The notes under the pieces were generated by a model. The model worked only from the letters and a program-made list of their open reading frames with translations, made no database searches and was not told where the DNA came from. Below, piece by piece: positions 15,093 to 23,539 of a DNA stretch of 44,996 bases. Within the stretch, counting starts at the first letter, position 1. Every line of letters starts with the position of its first letter. A program made the translations under genes and the position numbers. Source of the DNA: Lachnospiraceae oral taxon 107 str. F0167 (GTDB taxonomy: Bacteria; Bacillota; Clostridia; Lachnospirales; Lachnospiraceae); contig GL890589.1 of the NCBI GenBank assembly GCA_000209465.1, forward strand, positions 1 through 44,996. The letters are read 5' to 3'.

Positions 15093-16790
15093 ATGAAGGT
15101 AAAGAAAAGAGTAGTGGCTATATATGCGAGAGTATCGACTGAGCATGAGGCTCAAATTTCTGCATTGGGTAATCAAATTCAGTATTATGATGATTTATTT
15201 GAAAAACATCCTGAGTGGGAACTATATGATCGCTATATAGATGAAGGAATAACAGGTACTTCTGTTAAAAAGAGAAAAAATTTTATGAGAATGATGCAAG
15301 ACGCATCAAAAAATAAATTTGATCTTATTGTAACAAGAGAGGTATCTAGGTTTGCAAGAAATACAGTTGATACACTACAGCAAACTCGTATATTAAGGCG
15401 AGAAGGTGTAGAAGTATATTTTACAGAAGATAACATATGGACAATGAATGATGAAGATGGTGAATTAAGACTGACAATTATGGCGACACTTGCACAAAAT
15501 GAAAGCAAGAAAACATCCGTCAGAGTAAAAGCAGGACAAATGATTTCATTTAAAAATGGTGTTCTATATGGAAACGGTAATATACTAGGGTATGACAGAA
15601 TTGGTAAAGAGTATGTGGTTAATGAATTGCAAGCAAGAACGGTGCGTAGAATTTTTGATTTATACTTAGATGGAAATGGTGTTAGAAAAATTCAATTTGT
15701 ACTGGAAAAAGAAGGACATTTAACAGCTACAGGACTTACAAAATGGCAACCTGGGAATATCAGCAGAATATTAAGGAATTCCTTTTATTGTGGTACAATA
15801 GTTTATCGTAAGCAATTTGTTCCGGATTTTTTAGAACAGAAAAAAATAAATAATTTTGGTGAGGTTGATAAAGTCATTGTTGAAGGTAGACATACCCCAA
15901 TTGTTACAAAAGAACAGTTTGAAAAAGTTCAGCAAATACTTAGTAGCAAGTCAGAGTCTGTGCATAATAAAGGCTGTAGAGGGAAAAAAATCTCCAAAGA
16001 TGTTTGGTGTCGTAAAATGAAATGTGAATGTGGTAGTTCCTACAATCGTGTTACATGGCACAAATCGTCTGAAGGACCTCAATATGCATACCAATGTTAT
16101 AGCCAGATAAGGACAGGATCATTTAAAACTCGTGAGAGAAAAGGACTTAGTACTGAAGGAATTTGTGTAACTAAAATGGTTCCAAGATGGAAATTAGAAG
16201 TTATGGCTGATATAATATTTCAAAAATTTTGGAATGATAGAGAAGGAGTCCTTGCAATTGCGAACGAAATGCTGGACAATTGCTATGAAAACGAACATGA
16301 TAACGAGGTGTTAGATCGTAAGCGTGATTTAGAAGATAAAATGGAACTATGGAATCGAAAGTATAACAATCTTTTAGACATGCGAATGGCTGGAGAAATT
16401 GAAAAAGACAGGTACGACGAAAAGCGTGAACAAATTCTGAAACAACAGCAACATCTGAAAAAGCAGTTAGAAATAATAGGTGGAGAAGCCGGTTTATCAG
16501 ATGACATATATATGGACAAAGTTGAAATTCTTAAATACGGCTTAGAACAGAATTTCAATTTTTCAACGAGACATATTCCGGAAGAAGTTATTGATGCATT
16601 TATAAAGGAAATTATTGTATGTCAAGATGGATTTATATGGAAATTGAATTTAACTCCAGATGACGAGTTAAAGATGCAAGTGGACGGAAGAACAGACAAT
16701 TATACAGTAACCCAAACAGAACTTTCCTCTGATATGACACAGCAGCACAGGCAGCAATTGCGGAGAGAAAGTAATATAATATATAGATAG
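15093..16790 (+). CDS. Large serine recombinase (site-specific integrase)
   Basis: 565 residues. The resolvase domain starts AIYARVSTEHEAQ with the nucleophile Ser of the ARVS motif near residue 15, followed by a TREVSRFARN motif near 81-90. The recombinase domain follows (NELQARTVRRIFDLYLDGNG, NSFYCGTIVYRK). A zinc-ribbon region has CECGSSYNRV and further Cys, then a coiled-coil stretch (about 400-470) needed for synapsis. This is the TndX/TnpX-type integrase of mobilizable elements in Clostridia. It is intact and carries its own terminator. It marks the right end of the element whose transfer genes are lost; the attachment core was not identified. Confidence 0.93.
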   Translation: MKVKKRVVAIYARVSTEHEAQISALGNQIQYYDDLFEKHPEWELYDRYIDEGITGTSVKKRKNFMRMMQDASKNKFDLIVTREVSRFARNTVDTLQQTRILRREGVEVYFTEDNIWTMNDEDGELRLTIMATLAQNESKKTSVRVKAGQMISFKNGVLYGNGNILGYDRIGKEYVVNELQARTVRRIFDLYLDGNGVRKIQFVLEKEGHLTATGLTKWQPGNISRILRNSFYCGTIVYRKQFVPDFLEQKKINNFGEVDKVIVEGRHTPIVTKEQFEKVQQILSSKSESVHNKGCRGKKISKDVWCRKMKCECGSSYNRVTWHKSSEGPQYAYQCYSQIRTGSFKTRERKGLSTEGICVTKMVPRWKLEVMADIIFQKFWNDREGVLAIANEMLDNCYENEHDNEVLDRKRDLEDKMELWNRKYNNLLDMRMAGEIEKDRYDEKREQILKQQQHLKKQLEIIGGEAGLSDDIYMDKVEILKYGLEQNFNFSTRHIPEEVIDAFIKEIIVCQDGFIWKLNLTPDDELKMQVDGRTDNYTVTQTELSSDMTQQHRQQLRRESNIIYR

Positions 16791-16796
16791 ATTTTG

Positions 16797-16825
16797 GAGC
16801 AGACGCGAGGGCGTCTGCTCTTTTT
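16797..16825 (+). terminator. Terminator after the recombinase
   Basis: GAGCAGACGC (16797-16806), loop gagg, GCGTCTGCTC (16811-16820) and five T. Perfect 10-bp GC-rich stem, seven bases after the stop codon. Confidence 0.93.
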
Positions 16826-16904
16826 GGTTCATTGTCAAATGTTGGGGTGGGTTGATTTTTGACTCAATCTTTTGGTGTTTGGGGGAAGGCTTTGTTATTG
16901 TAAT

Positions 16905-17023
16905 AGAACAAATAAACAACCTGCTATGCGGGTGGTTGAAATAGCTTTAGCTTTATGTAAAAAACTAAATTTTATATAATATTAATGGTTCGTCAGCTAA
17001 TAACTATATCAAGTGGGTTGTCA
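16905..17023 (+). mobile_element. Relic of an IS200/IS605 left end
   Basis: About 119 bases resemble 44609-44730, the left end and leader of the IS200/IS605 element at the right edge. Shared landmarks, in order: agaacaaataaa, the hairpin cctgctatgcgggtggttg, aaatagctttagc, ttatgt, atataatat, ggttcg and atatatcaa/ctatatcaag. The similarity stops where tnpA would begin, so the coding part is gone. It lies directly after the recombinase terminator. Confidence 0.75.
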
Positions 17024-17690
17024 TACTATAACTTAATATAGGCAGATAAACACATTATAATATTTTACCGTTAAATAATAGAAGTGAAAATAATGAAATA
17101 CTAAAAGAATATGCTGTTTGTCGTTATGACAAAATCGTGGAAAATCAAGCAAAGATTCTGTTATCGCGATGATTTTACATAAGAATCTTCATGATTCTCT
17201 TCATAATGATAATTAGGTTGTACCTCACATGTGACTTATGTTGTCTAAAATGGGATTCAAAGCTAGAATATAGAGCATAACACTAATAATATACGAAAAT
17301 GGTGGGCTTCGTAAAACTAATCACAAACAAAAAGGGACGACTCATTTAATAACTGGAGTTCAGGAAAAGAGAATTTAATAAATGTAGAAGTTTACTTAAG
17401 AATTCTTTGATAATAAGTAAACCTACATAAGAGGATAAATTTATGCTGGCAAAATTAATTTTATTTTTTCTATTGCTTTCAAGTGATAAGGTGTTTACAA
17501 TACTCAGAAAGGGCTCTTTTGCGTATTTTTATTGAGATTTTGTACCTCAAATTTACCACAAATAGCTGTTTTTTAATTCATGTGATATGTAAAAGGAAAT
17601 ATTTAGTTAAAATATAGTAAGTATATGTTTTTAGCTAGGCTCATAGCTTTGTCATGAATAATTTATGATTAATAGTGATATAATTTAAAA
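17024..17690 (+). other. Intergenic stretch, no confident gene
   Basis: About 670 AT-rich bases between the IS relic and the defence operon. A short frame near 17090-17170 (EILKEYAVCRYDKIVENQAKI) may be a gene fragment but is too short to name. A 30-codon ORF at 17443-17535 (MLAKLILFFLLLSS...) has GAGGA ahead of it and one hydrophobic segment; its reality is doubtful. A TATAAT near 17677 may be the -10 of the next operon. Confidence 0.4.
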
Positions 17691-17705
17691 ATGGAGGTAG
17701 GTATT

Positions 17706-18671
17706 GTGATACAGAGTATGATATCGAAACAAATGGCAGACAAGGAATTTGCATTATTAGAAGATCAAGATCATTTTGAAACGGTGTGGTCAATAATGCT
17801 TCCAAATGTTGAGAAGTATGTAGATAATTTTCTTGTAAGTGTATCTAATTTTGGCAATCTGGGAGTTATGGATTACGCATATAGTACATTTGTTAAGGAG
17901 CTTATTGATAAAAACGAAAAAAGGTCTGATAAGTATCATGATATTTTTGATCTTAGCTTATTTGAAGATGAATATGCAATGGATCTTGACGATTTCAAAA
18001 ACACAACTTTGAAGAAAGAGTGTGATGTTATTAATAAAACGCTTCAAAGTAAAGCGGAAGCACTTAATGACTGGAAGAAAAAATTCTATGGATCACCAAG
18101 TCAGAAGGTTTTTGATACTTGCTATAATTTTATTTCTTTTGGAACTGATTATAATCAGGAAATGTCAGAGGAGCGCATGTCAGAAATAGAAACGATTGAA
18201 GATAATGGCTTGTCTGAAATGAATGAAGATGCATGCTATCAGACGGGCGTATTTGGATATGGAATAGTCTCAAATATACTAAATCATATGTATCCTCGTG
18301 TTTTTCCAGGAAATTATAAGAAGGGTATTTTTTCGTTGCTGTTTTTAACTGGAACGGATATGAAAGGCATTGATATGCCAAGTGATAGTTCAGAGTTTTG
18401 TATGGTGAAGGATGAAGTACATTCGAAAACAGGAACTATAGAAGTTGAACATAACTATTTTTATCCATATCAGACATTTGGATTGTATACATATAGGATC
18501 TTTAATGTTCTAAATGAAAAAATACAGAGTAGATTTCAGAAGGAGTTTCCAGCTGAATATAGATTTTTACTTACAAATGCTTTTTATGATTATTTTACAG
18601 TTGAATTCCAAGATAAAATTACAACACTTACAGGAAATGATGATGTATTGAAATTCAATACCCCTTGGTAA
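17706..18671 (+). CDS. Unrecognised protein, first gene of a RecQ/NERD-helicase/kinase operon
   Basis: 321 residues from GTG 17706, chosen because GGAGGT (17693-17698) sits seven bases before it; that GGAGGT lies inside a frame starting at ATG 17691. I do not recognise the family. It is acidic and mostly helical with no membrane segment. Notable segments are CYQTGVFGYGIVSNILNHMYPRVFPG (about 178-203), followed by GIFSLLFLTGTD, and YDYFTVEFQDKITTL near the C-terminus. It overlaps the helicase gene (stop TAA shares its last base with an ATG), so it is probably an obligate partner of that helicase, perhaps the sensor or effector. Confidence 0.7.
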   Translation: MIQSMISKQMADKEFALLEDQDHFETVWSIMLPNVEKYVDNFLVSVSNFGNLGVMDYAYSTFVKELIDKNEKRSDKYHDIFDLSLFEDEYAMDLDDFKNTTLKKECDVINKTLQSKAEALNDWKKKFYGSPSQKVFDTCYNFISFGTDYNQEMSEERMSEIETIEDNGLSEMNEDACYQTGVFGYGIVSNILNHMYPRVFPGNYKKGIFSLLFLTGTDMKGIDMPSDSSEFCMVKDEVHSKTGTIEVEHNYFYPYQTFGLYTYRIFNVLNEKIQSRFQKEFPAEYRFLLTNAFYDYFTVEFQDKITTLTGNDDVLKFNTPW

Positions 18672-20290
18672 TGATTATGACAAAATATGAAGTATTAAAG
18701 AAATATTTTAGTGAAAAAGAAGGATTTAGAGATGTTCAAGAAGAGGTGATAGATTCCTTGTTAGAGGGCAATAGTACACTTTGTTTGATGCCTACTGGTG
18801 GAGGAAAGTCTCTGATATATCAAGTTGCTGGTATTTGTACTAAAAAGACTACCATTATTATTTCTCCGCTTGTTGCATTGATGAATCAGCAAAGTCAAGA
18901 AATGATGGAAAAAGGTATTAGTACAATTAGTTTTTCTGGAATGGATTACAAGCAGCAATTTAAAATAATTACGGACATGGCTTCTGGAAAGATGCCCCAA
19001 TATATGTTTACTTCACCTGAACGTATTTCATGTGATGGGTATCTTGAATATGTTTTAAGTAAGCAGAAAAATAACATAGGCTTAATTGTAATTGATGAAG
19101 CGCACTGCATTTCTCAATGGGGAGATGGCTTTAGACCTGCATATAAAAATATTCCACTATTCCTTGATAGGATTTTCGGCGATAGCAATTGGCCAGTTGT
19201 ACTTTGTCTTACTGCAACATTGAATGGGCAACAACAGCAACAGATTATTGAGGATTTTCATATTACAAAAACTATTAAAGGAGAAAACCTTTGGCGAAAG
19301 AATCTTCAACTTGAAATTTTCAATTTAAAAAGTGGAAAAGAAGATACAAAGGATGAGCAATTAGAGAAGATTATTGAAAAGCATAAGGGTGAGAAAATAT
19401 TAGTATTTGCCCATCGTGTATACGGAAAACACCCTACGACACGTACTTTATACGACAAATATAAAGATGTTTATGAAGGGGTAGCATATTTTGATTCCAA
19501 GGCAGATGATAAGTATAAAGTACAGGTGTTGAAAAGTTTTCAAAATGGTGATATCAAAATTGTATTTGCTACATCTGCGTTTGGAATGGGAGTTGATATA
19601 CCTGATGTTAGAGTCGTTGTGAATTACTTAATATCAGAGACGGTGGAACAATACTATCAAGAAGTAGGTCGAGGTGGAAGAGATGGAGAACAGGCATATG
19701 GATATTTGTTATACACAAATCAATCTAAGCGTGGAAGACGAATGCTGTTAAATCAATCGCTATGTACAGAAAAAAGTCTAATTGATTTATATGAGGATAG
19801 AAGGCCAAGAGGAGAAATGTCTTTCGGCCATATATCGTATGAGGACATGAATGAAGATCAGAAAGTGGCATATGCTTTACTACAGGAGTATAAAATATAT
19901 TCTGTCGTCGCTAAAGGATTATCGTCAATTAGATGTTTAGAAGCTATTTCTGCAGAGGGACAGTCTTTTATAGACGCTTTAAAGCAATATGCTAGAAATG
20001 GTTCGACATCTGTTATTGCAAAAAAGAGTGGAAAAAATATAAATTCTTTAATACTAAGCATTTGGGAAATGTGTGCTAATGGACATATTAAAATGATAAA
20101 AGCGCCGGATCGTTCCATCTTTTATGTACAGAACAAAGAACTGGATGATGATTTGAAAGATAAGATTCTGAATGATCAGGAGACAAAGAAGAATTTACGT
20201 GTTTCAAAATTTGAAGAATTTGTAAGCAGTATTGAAGCAGGTGATATAGCGGAAGTACTAATCAAAAGAGAATTAGACATAGGAGAGTGA
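18671..20290 (+). CDS. RecQ-like DEAH-box helicase lacking the zinc domain
   Basis: 539 residues from ATG 18671 (TAATG overlap with the previous gene; ATG 18677 also possible). Motif I is MPTGGGKSLIYQ, motif II IDEAHCISQWGDGFRPAY, motif III LTAT, motif VI QEVGRGGRDG. The DEAH-CISQWG signature is specific for the RecQ family. After the two helicase domains the Cys-rich zinc-binding segment of cellular RecQ is absent, and an unrelated helical C-terminal region of about 170 residues follows. It is shorter than E. coli RecQ (about 610). It is therefore a defence-type RecQ relative and not the housekeeping repair enzyme. The next gene begins four bases past the stop. Confidence 0.88.
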   Translation: MIMTKYEVLKKYFSEKEGFRDVQEEVIDSLLEGNSTLCLMPTGGGKSLIYQVAGICTKKTTIIISPLVALMNQQSQEMMEKGISTISFSGMDYKQQFKIITDMASGKMPQYMFTSPERISCDGYLEYVLSKQKNNIGLIVIDEAHCISQWGDGFRPAYKNIPLFLDRIFGDSNWPVVLCLTATLNGQQQQQIIEDFHITKTIKGENLWRKNLQLEIFNLKSGKEDTKDEQLEKIIEKHKGEKILVFAHRVYGKHPTTRTLYDKYKDVYEGVAYFDSKADDKYKVQVLKSFQNGDIKIVFATSAFGMGVDIPDVRVVVNYLISETVEQYYQEVGRGGRDGEQAYGYLLYTNQSKRGRRMLLNQSLCTEKSLIDLYEDRRPRGEMSFGHISYEDMNEDQKVAYALLQEYKIYSVVAKGLSSIRCLEAISAEGQSFIDALKQYARNGSTSVIAKKSGKNINSLILSIWEMCANGHIKMIKAPDRSIFYVQNKELDDDLKDKILNDQETKKNLRVSKFEEFVSSIEAGDIAEVLIKRELDIGE

Positions 20291-20294
20291 TACC

Positions 20295-22007
20295 ATGGCA
20301 ACCTTTATACCGGATGTAAAACCAGATGATTTTAATAACAGCCCCGGTGAAAAAGAAGTATATGAGGCGTTAAAGCTTCTTGGAAAAGAGTATACAGTTT
20401 TTTATTCTCTAAGCTGGATAAGTATTGGAAATGACAGAACAATAGGCGAAGCTGACTTTGTTATTTTCCATCCGGCACATGGAATAATGGTTATTGAGGT
20501 TAAATCTGGAGAAATCGAGTATAAGAATAATACATGGATTCAAACAAATAGAAATACAGGTAAGCAGAAAGAAATATCTCCTTATGACCAGGCTCGAAAA
20601 AGTCAATTTGAATTGTTGGAAAGATTGAGAAAATATGGGTACAAAGTAAGGTTTAAAAAGCCAATGCTTTGTTATGCGGTGTGGTTTCCTTCTATCGGAT
20701 ATAAGCGTACAGATTTATATCCTACAGAAGCTGCATCGGAAATAACATTTGACATCAAAACACTTCTCAATGCGCAAAGTGCTATAGAAAAAGGTTTTGC
20801 TTTCTGGAAAGAAAAATTGCATTTTAATGCAGCTCCACTTTCTGATACGGATGTCAGGGCTGTAATGGACGTTATGTGTCCATATTTTCATGCTGTTCCA
20901 AAGTTAGGAGCATCGATTAAAGAGGCAGAACAGTATTACCTAAGGTTAACAAATCAACAGGTAGCATTGTTGGATTTCTTAGTAGAACAAGATACAGCTG
21001 TGATACATGGTTTGGCTGGAACTGGGAAAACGGTATTGGCCGTTGAAAAGGCAAAGATGTTATCAACTCAAGGCGAGAATGTGTTATTTCTTTGTTATAA
21101 CAGCTTTTTGCGAGATTCCTTGAGAGAAAATAACACTATTCCGGGAGTGGTTTTTCATAATGCTCACTCTTTGGCTTATGAAATAATGGGCCAATCAGAT
21201 TTAGAATTAGACAAAGTGCTGGAAGAATTTGAAGAGTATCTTGAGGTTGTTTTTGATAAAGAGGATTGGGAGTATAAGAATGTTATTGTTGATGAAGGAC
21301 AGGATTTAGATGACCGTTTATTAAATCGTTTGTATGATTTGGTGCGGAGTAAAAAAGGTTGTTTCTATGTTTTTTATGATAAGAACCAGTTTATTATGAA
21401 GAATAAGCAGCCTCATTGGATTGAAGATGCTGAGTGTAGATTAGTATTAAATAAGAATTGTAGAAATACAGCTAAGATATTTAAAACGGCATGTAGCATC
21501 ATAAGGAGAGACAATCTTTCGCTTAATGAGATTCATGGTGATGTTCCTTTTTTACGTTTTTACTCTACAGAAAAGGAACTTAAAGTTGTAGTAGAAAGAT
21601 TCTTAGATAAGATGAAAAAAGAAGAGGTTCCGGCAGAAAAAATAGCGATTCTTTCTGCTGCTACTATGAGCAATACATTTTTGAATCTTAACGAGAACTA
21701 TGCCGGTTTCCAGCTATCGGAAAAGAGAGAAGAAGGAAAAATTCATTTTACGACCATTCGTAAGTTTAAAGGACTTGAGGCAGATGCAATATTGATAGTT
21801 GATGCATCAATGATTGGTTTAAAATCGGATGAAGACAAACGTCTTCTTTATGTTGGTGCTTCTCGTGCTAAAAATTATTTAGAAATTGCAATGATTCAAG
21901 ATATTGCTGACGGTGATATGGGAGATTATATAAGGTGTTTAAATCCAAATAGAGTATTGCCGAAGAATAAGAAAGGATTGAAGCGTCTTTTTAGTGTAGA
22001 AATATAG
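20295..22007 (+). CDS. NERD nuclease-UvrD/Rep-type helicase fusion
   Basis: 570 residues. The N-terminal NERD domain (about 15-130) shows the nuclease pattern GEADFVIFHPAHGIMVIEVKSG, with Asp and the E-x-K pair expected of a PD-(D/E)XK fold. A superfamily-1 helicase follows from about 215: Q-motif LTNQQVALL, Walker A GLAGTGKTVLA, motif II VDEGQD, a motif III-like FYVFYDKNQ, motif IV/V TTIRKFKGLEAD and motif VI LLYVGASRAK. It is shorter than UvrD, so the helicase accessory domains are trimmed. NERD plus SF1 helicase fusions are common in defence islands. It sits between the RecQ-like helicase and the kinase. Confidence 0.88.
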   Translation: MATFIPDVKPDDFNNSPGEKEVYEALKLLGKEYTVFYSLSWISIGNDRTIGEADFVIFHPAHGIMVIEVKSGEIEYKNNTWIQTNRNTGKQKEISPYDQARKSQFELLERLRKYGYKVRFKKPMLCYAVWFPSIGYKRTDLYPTEAASEITFDIKTLLNAQSAIEKGFAFWKEKLHFNAAPLSDTDVRAVMDVMCPYFHAVPKLGASIKEAEQYYLRLTNQQVALLDFLVEQDTAVIHGLAGTGKTVLAVEKAKMLSTQGENVLFLCYNSFLRDSLRENNTIPGVVFHNAHSLAYEIMGQSDLELDKVLEEFEEYLEVVFDKEDWEYKNVIVDEGQDLDDRLLNRLYDLVRSKKGCFYVFYDKNQFIMKNKQPHWIEDAECRLVLNKNCRNTAKIFKTACSIIRRDNLSLNEIHGDVPFLRFYSTEKELKVVVERFLDKMKKEEVPAEKIAILSAATMSNTFLNLNENYAGFQLSEKREEGKIHFTTIRKFKGLEADAILIVDASMIGLKSDEDKRLLYVGASRAKNYLEIAMIQDIADGDMGDYIRCLNPNRVLPKNKKGLKRLFSVEI

Positions 22008-22037
22008 GGCTCTTGTTGTTTTTGAAAGGAGAAATAA

Positions 22038-23225
22038 GTGTTGGATTTGGTCGAAAACTCAATAGTTGCCAAGCATAGAGAGTTTTTTCAAAGATTTGAA
22101 TTAAACAAAGAATTTGCTAGTTTATATTCTTCTGTGGAAAAAGAGTTACTCAAAGAAATTTTTGAGACTGCTCATCATGAAATTAACAAATTATGCAGAA
22201 GGATGAACGAAAGACTCCCAACTGGTGAATTTGGTGCTCATTATTGGGCCGATGAGAGTCGAGATTTATTAGTAATTATAGAAATTATGTTTGATTTATA
22301 CAATAACTTAAAAGGTACAAAGTATGCTTTTGAGATAAAGGAATATTATATGTCGTTATTTTATGAATGCAGAGATTTCCTCAGTAAAAGTGGTGGGAGT
22401 AAATTGCCTCCAAATCATGAAAAAATAATATTATATTATGTTGATCCTTTATTTTCTATGGTAGATGAAGTTCGGGTGTCTACACCGGAATCTGAATTCA
22501 ATGCAGAATTAAAACTTATAGGTCGTGGCTCTTATGCACAAGTGTTTAAATATACAGATAAATTTTATGGTAAAGAGTATGTCTTGAAGAGAGCACAAAA
22601 AGATTTAGAAACTAAGGAACTTGCTCGCTTTAGAAAAGAATATGACATAATGAAACGACTCTCTTCACCATATATTATTGAGGTATATAGATACAGGGAT
22701 GAAACTAATGAGTATATCATGGAATGCATGGATGAAACACTACGAAAATATATTTCGAGAAATAATGATTCGTTAAGTTGGATGAGACGTAAAGGAATTG
22801 CTAGACAGATTTTATGTGGCTTTATTTATGCACAAAGTAAGGATCTTCTTCATCGTGATATAAGTCCTAATAATATTCTGGTAAAAGAATATGATGATAA
22901 TACGGTTGTTGTTAAAATATCTGATTTTGGATTAGTGAAAACACCAGATAGTTCATTAACGTCTTATAATACAGAGATTAAGGGAGTATTTAATGATCCA
23001 GCATTAGTACGTGATGGATTCGCAAATTATGATAAATATCATGAGACATATGCATTAACACTTATTGTTTATTTTATAATGACTGGAAAAACAAATGTTA
23101 AAAATAATAATAATAAATCAATTGCTGAGTTTTTGGATAAAGGGATGAATCCTGTCAGAACAGAACGATATGCTTCTGCAGAGGAAGTGTTAGAAGCTGT
23201 AAAGATGTTGTCAGAATCATATTAA
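22038..23225 (+). CDS. Ser/Thr protein kinase with an N-terminal helical domain
   Basis: 395 residues from GTG 22038 behind AAAGGAGA. The first 150 or so residues are helical and unrecognised. The kinase domain (about 155-390) has the glycine loop IGRGSYAQVFKY, the ATP Lys in YVLKRAQKD, the catalytic loop HRDISPNNIL, and DFG in ISDFGLVK. All key residues are present, so it should be active. No membrane segment or PASTA domain, so it is not a PrkC-type kinase. It ends the four-gene operon, which a hairpin follows. Kinases next to helicase/nuclease genes often act as infection-triggered switches. Confidence 0.87.
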   Translation: MLDLVENSIVAKHREFFQRFELNKEFASLYSSVEKELLKEIFETAHHEINKLCRRMNERLPTGEFGAHYWADESRDLLVIIEIMFDLYNNLKGTKYAFEIKEYYMSLFYECRDFLSKSGGSKLPPNHEKIILYYVDPLFSMVDEVRVSTPESEFNAELKLIGRGSYAQVFKYTDKFYGKEYVLKRAQKDLETKELARFRKEYDIMKRLSSPYIIEVYRYRDETNEYIMECMDETLRKYISRNNDSLSWMRRKGIARQILCGFIYAQSKDLLHRDISPNNILVKEYDDNTVVVKISDFGLVKTPDSSLTSYNTEIKGVFNDPALVRDGFANYDKYHETYALTLIVYFIMTGKTNVKNNNNKSIAEFLDKGMNPVRTERYASAEEVLEAVKMLSESY

Positions 23226-23228
23226 AAT

Positions 23229-23263
23229 AATAAATGGCTCAACGTGGTGGTGAGCTATTTATT
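23229..23263 (+). terminator. Hairpin after the kinase gene
   Basis: AATAAATGGCTCA (23229-23241) pairs with TGAGCTATTTATT (23251-23263) with one G-T pair across a 9-base loop. The plus side lacks a clear T-run, so termination may be weak. It starts three bases after the stop. Confidence 0.6.
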
Positions 23264-23318
23264 GAATACTTTGAGAAAAAATACAATATAAAGATAATTG
23301 TCAAGAGATACAACACAT

Positions 23319-23490
23319 ATGAAAAATAATATTAAATTGGATATAAATAATGCTTGTGATGCAATAACAATGTTATATCAAATAAAAAGAAGATAGATAT
23401 ATTCGTGATGATATTGTTGAAGGTGAACAAGAACATCCATATAAATCTGAATATGCTAAAGTAAATAATTATTTATATACAGAGAAATAA
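23319..23490 (+). pseudogene. Small gene fragment with a frameshift
   Basis: An ATG at 23319 reads KNNIKLDINNACDAITMLYQI and stops at a TAG in an A-rich run. A shift there continues as RYIRDDIVEGEQEHPYKSEY and AKVNNYLYTEK to TAA 23488-23490. The acidic, coding-like text on both sides of the break suggests a former protein of about 55 residues. Not recognised. It lies in the 314-base gap between the kinase operon and the McrB-like gene; otherwise the gap holds nothing visible. Confidence 0.35.
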
Positions 23491-23539
23491 GTTTATTATA
23501 AAATTGATAAATAATAGTAAGTTTTAGAGGTGAAGTATA

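Noticed and set aside
17443-17535. 30-residue hydrophobic peptide as a type I toxin
   Set aside because: It has a plausible ribosome site, but no antisense promoter or known toxin pattern; kept only as a note in the intergenic entry.
18671-22007. Gabija, Hachiman or PsyrTA assignment
   Set aside because: Gabija needs a GajA TOPRIM/ATPase nuclease, Hachiman a HamA-type partner, and PsyrTA a phosphoribosyltransferase-like partner. None is seen, and the kinase and NERD domains are extra.
22038-23225. PrkC-type cell-wall kinase
   Set aside because: No membrane segment or PASTA repeats; the gene sits in a helicase/nuclease operon.
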